From the NCBI RefSeq assembly GCF_026340255.1, contig NZ_JAPEPJ010000003.1, forward strand, positions 62,001 to 126,000: 64,000 nucleotides of DNA. The letters run 5' to 3'. The translations under genes were made by a program, and so were the position numbers. Numbering within the stretch: position 1 is the stretch's first letter; each line of letters opens with the position of its first letter. Below, piece by piece: positions 7,954-15,975 of this stretch. This DNA is from Streptomyces sp. NBC_01408. Its GTDB lineage: Bacteria > Actinomycetota > Actinomycetes > Streptomycetales > Streptomycetaceae. The notes beneath the pieces were generated by a model. The model searched no databases, had not been told where the DNA came from, and saw only the letters and a program-made list of their open reading frames with translations.

Positions 7954-9010
7954 TGGGGGTGAGCGCGGCGTACTCCAGCGGCGCGGACGGGTCGGTCGTC
8001 ACGTCCAGCGGCGCCGGCTCGGCGCCCGCGCGGACCAGCAGGTCGCCGATGGCCGCGATCATGGCGCCGTTGTCGGTGCACAGGGTCATCGGCGGCACCC
8101 GCAGGGCGATCCCGGCCGAGGCGCACCGCCGCTCGGCCAGGGTCCGCACCCTGGAGTTGGCCGCCACCCCGCCCACCACCACCAGCGTCCGCACCCCGTG
8201 GGCGGTGCACGCCGCGACCGCCTTGCGGGTCAGCACGTCGGCCACCGCCTCCTGGAGCGCGGCCGCGCCGTCGGCGACCGGCGGCTCCTGCCCGCGCAGC
8301 CGGTACCCCTCGGCCCAGCGGGCGGCGGCCGTCTTCAGCCCCGAGAAGGAGAAGGAGTAGGCGTACGGGTCGTCGGCGCCCCGTCCGCCGGTCAGCGGGC
8401 GGGGGAAGGAGACGGCCTTCGGGTCGCCGTCCCGGGCGGCGCGGTCGATGGCGGGCCCTCCGGGGTACGGCAGGCCGAGCACCCGGGCGACCTTGTCGAA
8501 GCACTCCCCCGCCGCGTCGTCCAGGGTGTCCCCGAGGTGCACGATCGGCTCGCGTACGAGGTCCCGTACGAGCAGCAGCGAGGTGTGCCCGCCGGAGACG
8601 ATCAGCACCATGCAGGGCTCGGGCAGCGGCCCGTGCTCCAGGGTGTCGGCGGCGACGTGGCCGGCCAGGTGGTGGACCCCGTACAGGGGCAGGCCGAGGG
8701 AGTAGGCGAGGGTCTTGGCTCCGGCCAGGCCGACCTGGAGGGCGCCGGCGAGGCCGGGGCCGGTGGTGACGGCGACCGCGTCGAGCTGGGAGGGGCGCAG
8801 CCCGGCCTGGTCCAGGGCCCGGCGGACGACCGGGTTGAAGGCCTGGAGGTGGGCGCGGGCGGCGATCTCCGGGACCACTCCGCCGAAGCGGGCGTGCTCG
8901 TCCATGCTCGACGCGACGACGTGCGCGAGGAGTTTTCCGTCGCGGACGATGCCCGCCCCGGTCTCGTCGCAGGAAGACTCGATCCCGAGCACCACCGGAG
9001 ATCCCACCAC
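7919..9010 (-). CDS. tsaD: tRNA threonylcarbamoyladenosine transferase TsaD
   Basis: A 363-residue Kae1/TsaD ATPase that transfers threonylcarbamoyl to A37 of ANN-decoding tRNAs. Motifs: [10 protein letters not shown] at the start, [16 protein letters not shown], metal-binding [28 protein letters not shown] and VGGVAANSR. The start is GTG at 9010 with a weak GAGGG site. The last ten residues ([10 protein letters not shown]) and the stop are encoded inside the neighbouring MITE-like element. It stands alone, without tsaB, rimI or tsaE. From memory its sequence is divergent from the usual Streptomyces TsaD, so it may be a second copy. A perfect palindrome lies 10 bp upstream of the start. Confidence 0.88.
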   Translation of the reverse strand: MVGSPVVLGIESSCDETGAGIVRDGKLLAHVVASSMDEHARFGGVVPEIAARAHLQAFNPVVRRALDQAGLRPSQLDAVAVTTGPGLAGALQVGLAGAKTLAYSLGLPLYGVHHLAGHVAADTLEHGPLPEPCMVLIVSGGHTSLLLVRDLVREPIVHLGDTLDDAAGECFDKVARVLGLPYPGGPAIDRAARDGDPKAVSFPRPLTGGRGADDPYAYSFSFSGLKTAAARWAEGYRLRGQEPPVADGAAALQEAVADVLTRKAVAACTAHGVRTLVVVGGVAANSRVRTLAERRCASAGIALRVPPMTLCTDNGAMIAAIGDLLVRAGAEPAPLDVTTDPSAPLEYAALTPRECRRSGVGRP

Positions 9011-9020
9011 AGCACCCTCA

Positions 9021-9051
9021 ACCCTTATTGCGAGACGTTCGCAATAAGGGT
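9021..9051. promoter_or_regulatory. Perfect 31-bp palindrome at the tsaD start
   Basis: Arms ACCCTTATTGCGA (9021-9033) and TCGCAATAAGGGT (9039-9051) are exact reverse complements around a 5-base centre. The inner part, TTGCGA-N5-TCGCAA, has the 6-5-6 spacing of Nur/Fur-type boxes. It begins 10 bp before the tsaD GTG. It could be an operator or an RNA hairpin that hides the ribosome-binding site. There is no T-run on either side that would make it a terminator. Confidence 0.6.
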
Positions 9052-9116
9052 ACCGGTCGTACGCCGCCTGCCGGACTTACTCGTCCGGTGCCGGCCACAG
9101 CACCACCGGACACCCC

Positions 9117-9239
9117 CTAGCCGCGCGGCACCACGGTGGCGAGCACCTGGGGGAGCGGGTACCAGTCGGCCGAGACGATGGAGGCGTGGCGTCCGGCGAG
9201 CAGCGCGAGGCGGTCGCGGGCCTGGGCTCCCGTCGATCC
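9117..9239 (-). pseudogene. Possible 3' remnant of a gene
   Basis: About 38 codons on the minus strand ending at a TAG (9117-9119) show strong G/C third-position bias and protein-like content (LLAGRHASIVSADWYPLPQV). Upstream of about 9239 the frame becomes nonsense-like and there is no convincing start. It looks like the end of a protein whose 5' part is lost. The family is not recognised. The rest of the 9052-9406 gap shows nothing else clear except a short CCGGAC/GTCCGG inverted repeat near 9072-9088. Confidence 0.35.
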
Positions 9240-9406
9240 AGCGCAGCTCAAGTCGCGTGGAGCGTAAGGGGGTTGAGTGACGCCGGGAAGGCCGGCGGAT
9301 GACGGGCGGGCGGCTGTGAGAACAGACACGTCCCCCGGCTGCAACCCAGGCCGCCGCTCCCCCATCGAACGAGGAGCCGGATGCGTCAGCGGGGTGGGAG
9401 TTCCAC

Positions 9407-10375
9407 ATGTTCAGCAAGGTTCGCGGGAGGACCGTACGGGTCACCCTGCTCGTCGGCGTCCTCGGCGCGCTGCTCTTCGCGGGCATCCGGTTCGCCTGGG
9501 AGCTGCACGGCATCACCGCCCACCTCGCCGACGGGGATGCCGCGCAGGGCACCTACCAGCAGGACCCCCAGCGCGCCGACCGGACGGCGTCGGCCGTGCT
9601 CGACGGGATGGTCCGGGAGGACCCGGAACCGCCCACCGACAACCAGGTCTTCGGCGGCGACGCCCCGGTGGACTGGAGGACCGCCGGATGGCAGCCCTCC
9701 GAGCCGCTGGAGGCCCGGACCGCGACCGCCGAGCCCTCGGTCGGCGCCCTGTTCTCCCCCGGCACCGACGGCGACGGGGATCACCACTGCTCGGCCGGCG
9801 TGGTCCACTCCCCCGCCGGCGATCTGATCGTCACCGCCGCCCACTGCGTGTACCAGGGCGGCTTCCGCACCAACCTCGCCTTCGCCCCCGGCTACCGCGA
9901 CGGGGTCGCGCCGTACGGGGTCTGGGTGCCCACCCGCATCGACGTGGACCCGCGCTGGGCCGAGGACCAGGACCCCGACCACGACGTGGCCTTCCTCCGG
10001 CTGCGCCGGCCCGGTCATCCCGGTCAGCGGCTGGAGGACGTCACCGGCTCCCTGACGATCCGCTTCCGGACCGAACTCCCGGCGCCCGCCCGGCTCGTGG
10101 GCTACCCGAACGCCGACGAGCTGCCGCTGGAATGCCGCACCACCGCCCGCGCGGCCGGACCGACGCAGCTGCGCCTGGACTGCGCGGACGTACCCAACGG
10201 CACCAGCGGCGGCCCGGTGCTGACCGACGGCCACATCCTGATCGGGGTGATCGGCGGCCGCGACGGGGGCGGCGACGACGAGACCTCGTACAGCGTCTAC
10301 TTCGGCGACCCGATCCGCACCCTGTACGAACGCGCCTCCCAAGGCCAGGCACCAGCGGGCGACCACCACCCCTGA
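9407..10375 (+). CDS. Membrane-anchored trypsin-like serine protease
   Basis: A 322-residue chymotrypsin-fold (S1) protease. An uncleaved-looking N-terminal hydrophobic helix (about residues 10-27) should anchor it with the catalytic domain outside. The triad is visible: His in VTAAHCVY, Asp in DHDVAFLRL and Ser in PNGTSGGPVL. Cys in HHCSAG and the TAAHC cysteine can form the usual disulfide beside the active-site His. The start is ATG 9407 preceded by GTGGGAG. It is convergent with the next gene and shares a terminator hairpin with it. Confidence 0.88.
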   Translation: MFSKVRGRTVRVTLLVGVLGALLFAGIRFAWELHGITAHLADGDAAQGTYQQDPQRADRTASAVLDGMVREDPEPPTDNQVFGGDAPVDWRTAGWQPSEPLEARTATAEPSVGALFSPGTDGDGDHHCSAGVVHSPAGDLIVTAAHCVYQGGFRTNLAFAPGYRDGVAPYGVWVPTRIDVDPRWAEDQDPDHDVAFLRLRRPGHPGQRLEDVTGSLTIRFRTELPAPARLVGYPNADELPLECRTTARAAGPTQLRLDCADVPNGTSGGPVLTDGHILIGVIGGRDGGGDDETSYSVYFGDPIRTLYERASQGQAPAGDHHP

Positions 10376-10390
10376 CCGGGTCTTCGTCGT

Positions 10391-10417
10391 GACGGGACAC
10401 CTAGGGGGTGTCCCGTC
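10391..10417. terminator. Bidirectional hairpin between convergent genes
   Basis: GACGGGACACC (10391-10401) pairs with GGTGTCCCGTC (10407-10417). The minus-strand oxidoreductase stop codon starts in the left arm and runs into the loop, so the hairpin overlaps the gene end. Confidence 0.6.
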
Positions 10418-11813
10418 CGGCCGGCGGGCGGTGGTGGGGCGGGTAGGCGGCCGTGGCCGGGGAGGTCGGCAGGCGCCACTTCGACAGGACGCGGATCACC
10501 GTGGCCGGGGTGAGCAGGGCGCTCGGCGGGGCGGCCAGGGACAGCACCCCGAAGAACCGGCCGGAGACGGCGGGGTCGGAATTGGCGCCCACCATCACCC
10601 GTGACATGTAGCGCTGGAGGATCCGGGTGGCACGGTCCGGCGGCGGGCCCTCGGTCCCCGGGTACCGCATGTCCTCGCTGGTGGCGATCTGCCAGGCCGT
10701 CTGGGCGGCGGCCAGCGTCCGGCGCTGGATCCGGCGGGCGCCGCCCGGGACGCTCCCCGTGTCCAGGCCGCGGATCTCCTTGCGCAGGACGTCCGCCGCG
10801 AGCGCGGCCACCGTCATCCCGTGCCCGTACACCGGGTTGAGCCGGCAGGCCGCGTCGCCGAGGACCACGAAGCCCGCGGGCCAGCGGTCCAGGCGCTCGT
10901 AGTGCAGCCATTCGTTCGCGGTGGCGCGGAAACCGGTGGCCGCGGAGAGCGGCTTCGCCTCGCGGAGGGCGTCGTAGAGGGCCGGGCTGCGCAGGCTGCG
11001 GGTGAAGCCGAGGAACTCCTCGTCGTCGGTGGGCGGGGCGTGCTCGCCGTTGCCGACGAGCGTCACCAGCCACCGGGCGCGGTCCAGCGGTATGAGCACC
11101 GCCCCGCGCGGGCTGTCCGGGCGGCCCTGGACGTACATCCCCTGCCAGCGCCGGGCCGGATCCGGGGGTATCTCGTAGTAGCGGCTGGAATAGCCCAGCC
11201 CGGAGACGTACCGGGTGATCTCCGGAGCCGGGACGCCGAGGGCGGCGAGCCAGGCCGGGGCCTTGGAGGTGCGTCCCGTCGCGTCGACCACGAACCGTGC
11301 GGCCAGCGGCTCGCCGTGGCGGAACTCCACCCCGGTCACCGAGCGCCCGTCCGGCGCGCCGACGAGCCCGGTGACGGTGCTGCCGGTCCGCAGCCGGATC
11401 CGCTCGTGCCGCAGGACCTCCCTGCGGACCGTCCAGTCGATCAGCTCCCGGTCGGCCAGCAGGACTTCGGTGCCGGGCACCGGACGGAACCAGTCCGCCG
11501 GGCTCAGCCAGAGGAAGTCCCCCGGGGACTCCAGCAGGGCGGCCCCCGCGCCCAGCAGTCTGTCGGTGACCCCGGGCAGCAGTTCCTCGATCAGCTCCAG
11601 CCCCCGCGACCAGAGCACGTGCACGTGCCGTGACTGCGGGACCCCCGGCCGGAAGCCCGGGCCGTCCTCCGGCAGTTCGTCCCGCTCGACCAGGGTCACC
11701 CGCGCGAACCGGTCCGCGAGCACCCGCGCCGCCAGCAGCCCGGCCAGGCCCGCCCCGAGGACCACCGCGTGGTCGTGGGGTTGTGGGTGGTTGTCCGTAT
11801 CGTCGTCGTCCAT
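10401..11813 (-). CDS. FAD-dependent oxidoreductase / monooxygenase
   Basis: A 470-residue flavoprotein. The N-terminal dinucleotide fold is AVVLGAGLAGLLAARVLADR, followed about 20 residues later by the acidic VERDELP. The second FAD motif is VVLGDAACRLNPVYGHGM near residue 325, of the GD-(x)-P type. FVVDATGRTS is a third conserved flavin stretch. It resembles actinobacterial aromatic-hydroxylase or geranylgeranyl-reductase-like enzymes, but the substrate is unknown. It stands alone on the minus strand and gives no pathway context. Confidence 0.85.
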   Translation of the reverse strand: MDDDDTDNHPQPHDHAVVLGAGLAGLLAARVLADRFARVTLVERDELPEDGPGFRPGVPQSRHVHVLWSRGLELIEELLPGVTDRLLGAGAALLESPGDFLWLSPADWFRPVPGTEVLLADRELIDWTVRREVLRHERIRLRTGSTVTGLVGAPDGRSVTGVEFRHGEPLAARFVVDATGRTSKAPAWLAALGVPAPEITRYVSGLGYSSRYYEIPPDPARRWQGMYVQGRPDSPRGAVLIPLDRARWLVTLVGNGEHAPPTDDEEFLGFTRSLRSPALYDALREAKPLSAATGFRATANEWLHYERLDRWPAGFVVLGDAACRLNPVYGHGMTVAALAADVLRKEIRGLDTGSVPGGARRIQRRTLAAAQTAWQIATSEDMRYPGTEGPPPDRATRILQRYMSRVMVGANSDPAVSGRFFGVLSLAAPPSALLTPATVIRVLSKWRLPTSPATAAYPPHHRPPAGRDTP

Positions 11814-11931
11814 GCCCCGAGTGTCCGGCCCGCGGGTCCGCGCGGGTCAGGTCCCGGCCGGGGCGGACGGAGGCACCCCGGGGGCGGACGGGCTCACACG
11901 GGGCGCCCGGCCCGGGCGGGAGCCGTGGGCG

Positions 11932-12879
11932 TCAGCGCGGCAGGGACGCGTAAGAGACCCCGGTGAGCTTCTCCGACGCCGTCCAGAGCAGCTCGCCCGA
12001 CGTGTCGTCGAGGGTCCGCTTCGCCCGCCAGGACCGTACCGGCGCCCCGCGCCAGCCGAACCGCGGGCCTATGAACGCGTCCGGCAGGACCCCGGGCGCG
12101 GTGGCCGCGTAGAGGGTGGGCAGCGCGCCCCTGGCGGCGGGCTGCGCGACGACCGCGTTGCCGAAGGCCGCCACGCGCGAGTTGAGGGTGGGGCCCTCCA
12201 GCGTGGCCGCTCCGGCGTGCAGATTGCTGGAGGCGTAGCCCGGGTGGGCCGCGGCGGCGGTGATCGTGGAGCCGGCGGCGGTGAAGCGCCGGGACAGCTC
12301 GTGGGTGAAGAGCAGGTTGGCGGTCTTGGAGCGGCCGTAGGCGATCCAGCGGCGGTAGCCCTGCTCGCCGCCCGCGTCGGGGACCGCGAGGGCGGTGTGG
12401 TCGACGTCGGCGAGCGCGTGGAACCCGCTGGACACGTTCACGATCCGGGCCCCGGACGCCGCCGCCCGCAGCCTCGGCAGCAGCAGACCGGTCAGGGCGA
12501 AGTGTCCGAGGTGGTTGACGCCGAACTGGGTCTCGAACCCGTCGGCGGTGCGCCCGTACGGCAGCGCCATCACGCCCGCGTTGTTGACCAGCAGGTCCAG
12601 CGTGTCGCGGCGCTGCCCGTAGGCCTTGGCGAACTCCTGCACGGAGGCCAGGTCGGCGAGGTCGAGGGCGGCGAACTCCACCTGGGCGCCGGGCACTTCG
12701 GTGCGCAGCCGCACCTCGGCGGCCTTCCCGCGCGCGGCGCTGCGGCAGGCCAGCACCACGAAGGCGCCGCGCCGGGCGAGCTCCCGGGCGGTCACGTAGC
12801 CGATCCCGCTGTTGGCCCCGGTCACGACGGCGGTCCGGCCGCTCTGGTCGGGGATGTTCGTGGCGTTCCAGCCGGGCAT
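11932..12879 (-). CDS. Short-chain dehydrogenase/reductase
   Basis: A 315-residue SDR. The NADP-binding glycine motif is TGANSGIGYVTA, followed by LACRS (Arg favours NADP). NNAGVM is the structural motif. The active site is VNVSSG with catalytic YGRSKTAN (Tyr and Lys). Length and the LNSRVAAF region place it with retinol-dehydrogenase/protochlorophyllide-reductase-like SDRs that are common as paralogues in Streptomyces. The start is the ATG at 12879, with GAGGGAG just upstream on the minus strand. Longer upstream extensions of the frame have no family similarity. Confidence 0.88.
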   Translation of the reverse strand: MPGWNATNIPDQSGRTAVVTGANSGIGYVTARELARRGAFVVLACRSAARGKAAEVRLRTEVPGAQVEFAALDLADLASVQEFAKAYGQRRDTLDLLVNNAGVMALPYGRTADGFETQFGVNHLGHFALTGLLLPRLRAAASGARIVNVSSGFHALADVDHTALAVPDAGGEQGYRRWIAYGRSKTANLLFTHELSRRFTAAGSTITAAAAHPGYASSNLHAGAATLEGPTLNSRVAAFGNAVVAQPAARGALPTLYAATAPGVLPDAFIGPRFGWRGAPVRSWRAKRTLDDTSGELLWTASEKLTGVSYASLPR

Positions 12880-12971
12880 GGCAGCTCCCTCGCGACACTG
12901 TGGGCACCGAGCGTAGAACGGGCCGGTACCGGGGGCGGGGGCGGGGGCCGGATGCGGGGGCCAGTAGGCTG

Positions 12972-13048
12972 CGAGTCCGCCTTCCCTCCTCCGCTTCCGC
13001 TGCACGCCGCTTTCGTTCCCCTTCCGCTTCCGCTTCCGTTTCCCGAGG
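12972..13048. other. Pyrimidine-rich tract before cobL
   Basis: The cobL leader is almost all C and T on the plus strand, with CTTCCGCTTCCGCTTCCGTT near 13020-13045 (tandem CTTCCG hexamers). There is no B12 box here. It could be a slippage-prone simple repeat or part of the untranslated leader. Confidence 0.5.
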
Positions 13049-13057
13049 TACCGCGCA

Positions 13058-14305
13058 GTGAGCTCCGCACCGCCCCCCGTACCCGTGACGGTCGTCGGCC
13101 TCGGCGCCGACGGCTGGGCCGGGCTCACCGCCGCCGCGCGGTCCGCGCTGGCCTCCGCCGAGGTGCTGATCGGCGGGCCGCGCCAGCTCGACCTGCTGCC
13201 GCCCGCCGAATGCGGGGGCGAGCGGGTGGCCTGGCCGAGCCCGCTGCGGCCCGCCGTGCCCAAGCTGGCCGCCGAGCACGCCGGCCGCCGGATCGCCGTG
13301 CTGGCCAGCGGCGACCCCATGTTCTACGGGATCGGCCGCGCCCTCGCCGAGGAGCTGGGCCCCGAAGCCCTGCGGGTCCACCCGCACCCCTCCTCGGTGT
13401 CGTACGCCTGCGCCCGCCTGGGCTGGCCGGTGGAGGACACCGAGGTGGTCACCGTGGTCGGCCGTCCGGTGGCCCGGCTGGCGGCCGCGCTGTACGAGGG
13501 GCGGCGGGTGCTGGTCCTCAGCGCCGGAGCGGCGTCCCCGAACGAGATCGCTGCTCTGCTGCGAGAGCGGGGCTTCGGCCCGAGCCGGATGCGGGTGCTG
13601 GAGCAGCTGGGCTCCGAGCGCGAGGACACGTACGGAGGCCGGGCGGACGGCTGGGACCATGCGCCCGGCGACCCCCTGAACGTGGTGGCCGTGGACTGCC
13701 GCCGGGACCCGCGGGCGCGCACCCCGCGCCTCGGCGCGACCCCGGGGCTGCCGGACGCCGCCTACGAGCACGACGGGCAGCTCACCAAGCGCCGCGTCCG
13801 GGCCGCGACCCTGTGCGCGCTGGCCCCCGCCCCCGGTGAGCTGCTGTGGGACATCGGCGGCGGTTCCGGTTCGATCGGCATCGAGTGGATGCGCACGCAC
13901 CCCTCCTGCCGGGCGGTGGCCGTGGAGCGCGTACCGGAACGGGCCGCGCGGATCACCCGTAACGCGGCCGCCCTCGGCGTGCCCGGCCTGCGCGTGGTGA
14001 CCGGCGCCGCGCCGGACGCGCTCGCCGGACTGCCCGCCCCCGACGCGGTGTTCATCGGCGGCGGGCTGACCGCGCCGGGCCTGCTGGACGCGGCCTGGGC
14101 CGCGCTGGCCCCCGGCGGCCGGCTGGTGGTCAACACCGTCACCCTGGAGTCGGAGGCGGTCCTCACCGAGCGCTACCGGCGCCACGGCGGCGAACTGGTG
14201 AAACTGTCCGTCGCGCAGGCCGTGCCGGTCGGCGGTTTCACGGGCTGGCGGCAGGCGATGCCGGTCACGCAGTGGTCAGTGACAAAGGAGATGGATCAGA
14301 GATGA
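13058..14305 (+). CDS. cobL: Precorrin-6Y C5,15-methyltransferase (decarboxylating) CobL
   Basis: A 415-residue fusion of two enzymes of corrin-ring synthesis. Residues about 8-200 are the CbiE-type C5 methylase (VVGLGADGW, LIGGPRQL, LASGDPMFYGIG). Residues about 215-400 are the CbiT-type C15 methylase and decarboxylase (LLWDIGGGSGSIGIEWMR). It uses S-adenosylmethionine in the late aerobic pathway. GTG at 13058 is the first start before the conserved N-terminus. The stop overlaps the cobM start (ATGA), beginning a tight cobL-cobM-cobK operon. Confidence 0.95.
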   Translation: MSSAPPPVPVTVVGLGADGWAGLTAAARSALASAEVLIGGPRQLDLLPPAECGGERVAWPSPLRPAVPKLAAEHAGRRIAVLASGDPMFYGIGRALAEELGPEALRVHPHPSSVSYACARLGWPVEDTEVVTVVGRPVARLAAALYEGRRVLVLSAGAASPNEIAALLRERGFGPSRMRVLEQLGSEREDTYGGRADGWDHAPGDPLNVVAVDCRRDPRARTPRLGATPGLPDAAYEHDGQLTKRRVRAATLCALAPAPGELLWDIGGGSGSIGIEWMRTHPSCRAVAVERVPERAARITRNAAALGVPGLRVVTGAAPDALAGLPAPDAVFIGGGLTAPGLLDAAWAALAPGGRLVVNTVTLESEAVLTERYRRHGGELVKLSVAQAVPVGGFTGWRQAMPVTQWSVTKEMDQR

Positions 14306-15051
14306 CCGTGTACTTCATCGGTGCGGGCCCCGGCGCCGCCGACCTGATCACGGTGCGCGGTGCCCGGACCCTGGCCGCCGCTCCCGCCTGCCTGTACGCG
14401 GGCAGCCTCGTCCCGCGCGAACTGCTCGCCGAGTGCCCGCCGGACGCGCGTCTGGTCGACACCTCGCAGCTGAACCTGGACGAGATCGTCGCCGAGTGCG
14501 TACGGGCCCACGCGGCGGGCCAGGACGTCGCCCGGCTGCACTCCGGCGACCCGTCGATCTTCAGCGCGGTCGCCGAGCAGATGCGCCGGCTCGACGCGGA
14601 GGGGATCCCCTACGAGGTCGTCCCCGGGGTACCGGCCTTCGCCGCGGCCGCCGCCGCGCTGAAGCGGGAGCTGACGGTGCCGACGGTCGGCCAGACCGTG
14701 ATCCTGACCCGGATCGCCCAGCAGGCCACCCCGATGCCGCCCGGCGAGGACCTGGCCACGCTGGGCCGCAGCGGCGCGCTGCTGGTACTGCACCTGGCCA
14801 CCCGGTACGTGGACCGCGTCGTCGACGAGCTGCTGCCGCACTACGGGGCCGAGTGCCCGGTGGCGGTGGTGGCGATGGCCAGCCGCCCCGACGAGCTGGT
14901 CCTGCGCGGCACCCTGGCCGACATCGCCGCCCAGGTGAAGACCGCGGGCCTGGTCCGCACGGCCGTCATCCTGGTCGGCCGCACCCTGGGGGCCGAGCAG
15001 TTCCGCGACAGCCACCTGTACTCCCCCGAGCGCGACCGGCATGCCTGCTGA
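14302..15051 (+). CDS. cobM: Precorrin-4 C11-methyltransferase CobM
   Basis: A 249-residue SAM-dependent methylase of the cobalamin ring. Family motifs: YFIGAGPGAADLITVRG at the start, CLYAGSLVP, LHSGDPSIF, EVVPGVPAF and a conserved ELTVPTVGQT segment. The start is ATG 14302, overlapping the cobL stop and preceded by AAAGGAG. An upstream in-frame GTG at 14272 would add ten unrelated residues. It overlaps cobK by 11 bases. Confidence 0.95.
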   Translation: MTVYFIGAGPGAADLITVRGARTLAAAPACLYAGSLVPRELLAECPPDARLVDTSQLNLDEIVAECVRAHAAGQDVARLHSGDPSIFSAVAEQMRRLDAEGIPYEVVPGVPAFAAAAAALKRELTVPTVGQTVILTRIAQQATPMPPGEDLATLGRSGALLVLHLATRYVDRVVDELLPHYGAECPVAVVAMASRPDELVLRGTLADIAAQVKTAGLVRTAVILVGRTLGAEQFRDSHLYSPERDRHAC

Positions 15052-15868
15052 GCCGGATCCCCGGCGGCACGTCCTGATCCTGGGCGGTACGACCGAGGCC
15101 CGCCGCCTCGCCGAAGCCCTGGCCGGGGCGGGGGCGGGAGCGGGGCGATCTGCCGGGCTGCCCGGCCCGGAGGCTCCGGGCGCTCCCGCGCCGGAGGCGC
15201 TCCGCGTGACCACCTCCCTGGCGGGGCGGGTCGCCGCACCGGTGCTGCCGCCCGGCGAGACCCGCATCGGCGGCTTCGGCGGGCCTGCGGGCCTCGCCGC
15301 CTGGATCCGGGACCACCGGGTCACGCAACTGGTCGATGCCACCCACCCCTTCGCGGAGCGGATGAGTTTCCACGCCGCCGAGGCGGCCGCTCGCACGGGC
15401 GTCCCGCTGCTGGCGCTGCGCCGCCCCGGCTGGGTTCCCGGCGCGGGCGACGACTGGACCTTCGCCGACTCCCTCGAAGGGGCGGCCGAGATCCTGCCCT
15501 CGCTCGGCGGCCGGGCCTTCCTGACCACCGGGCGGATGGGGCTGCACACTTTCGCGCACCTCAACGACACCTGGTTCCTGGTGCGTTCGGTGGATCCGCC
15601 GGAGGGTCCCGTACCGCCGCGCCTGGAAGTGCTGCTGGCCCGGGGCCCGTTCGCCCTCGCCGACGAGCGGGAGCTGCTCGCCCGTCACCGTATCGACGTG
15701 CTCGTCACCAAGGACAGCGGCGGCTCGGCCACCGCCCCCAAACTCGCGGCCGCCCGCGAGGCCGGCATCCCGGTCCTGGTCGTACGCCGCCCCGCGGTCC
15801 CGCAGGGCCAGCCGCAGGCGGCCTCGGTCCTCGAAGCGCTGCGCTGGCTCGACGCCGGACCCGCGTAG
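15041..15868 (+). CDS. cobK: Precorrin-6A reductase CobK
   Basis: A 275-residue NADPH-dependent reductase that acts just before CobL. Motifs are LILGGTTEARRLAEAL at the N-terminus, DATHPFAERMSFHA in the middle and DVLVTKDSGGSAT near the C-terminus. An Ala/Gly/Pro-rich insert lies at about residues 28-50. The ATG lies inside the end of cobM, so translation is coupled. A strong hairpin follows the gene. Confidence 0.93.
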   Translation: MPAEPDPRRHVLILGGTTEARRLAEALAGAGAGAGRSAGLPGPEAPGAPAPEALRVTTSLAGRVAAPVLPPGETRIGGFGGPAGLAAWIRDHRVTQLVDATHPFAERMSFHAAEAAARTGVPLLALRRPGWVPGAGDDWTFADSLEGAAEILPSLGGRAFLTTGRMGLHTFAHLNDTWFLVRSVDPPEGPVPPRLEVLLARGPFALADERELLARHRIDVLVTKDSGGSATAPKLAAAREAGIPVLVVRRPAVPQGQPQAASVLEALRWLDAGPA

Positions 15869-15917
15869 GGCCGGTCGCCGACCCGGAGCTGCGCAACGGG
15901 CCCGGGCCGTGAACGGG

Positions 15918-15955
15918 CCGGGGCCCGGGAGCGGTTCACCGCTCCCGGGCCCCGG
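15918..15955. terminator. Bidirectional terminator between cobK and cobIJ
   Basis: An 18-bp perfect GC-rich stem (CCGGGGCCCGGGAGCGGT at 15918-15935 with its complement at 15938-15955) lies between the convergent ends of the two cobalamin operons. There is no clear T-run. Confidence 0.75.
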
Positions 15956-15975
15956 GTCACGCCCGGCCGCGCGGG

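Noticed and set aside
9021..9051. Terminator reading of the tsaD palindrome
   Set aside because: No T-run on either side, and it sits at the start of the gene rather than after one.
12880..13320. N-terminal extension of the SDR upstream of 12879
   Set aside because: The extra residues overlap cobL antisense and show no family similarity; ATG 12879 has a good ribosome site.
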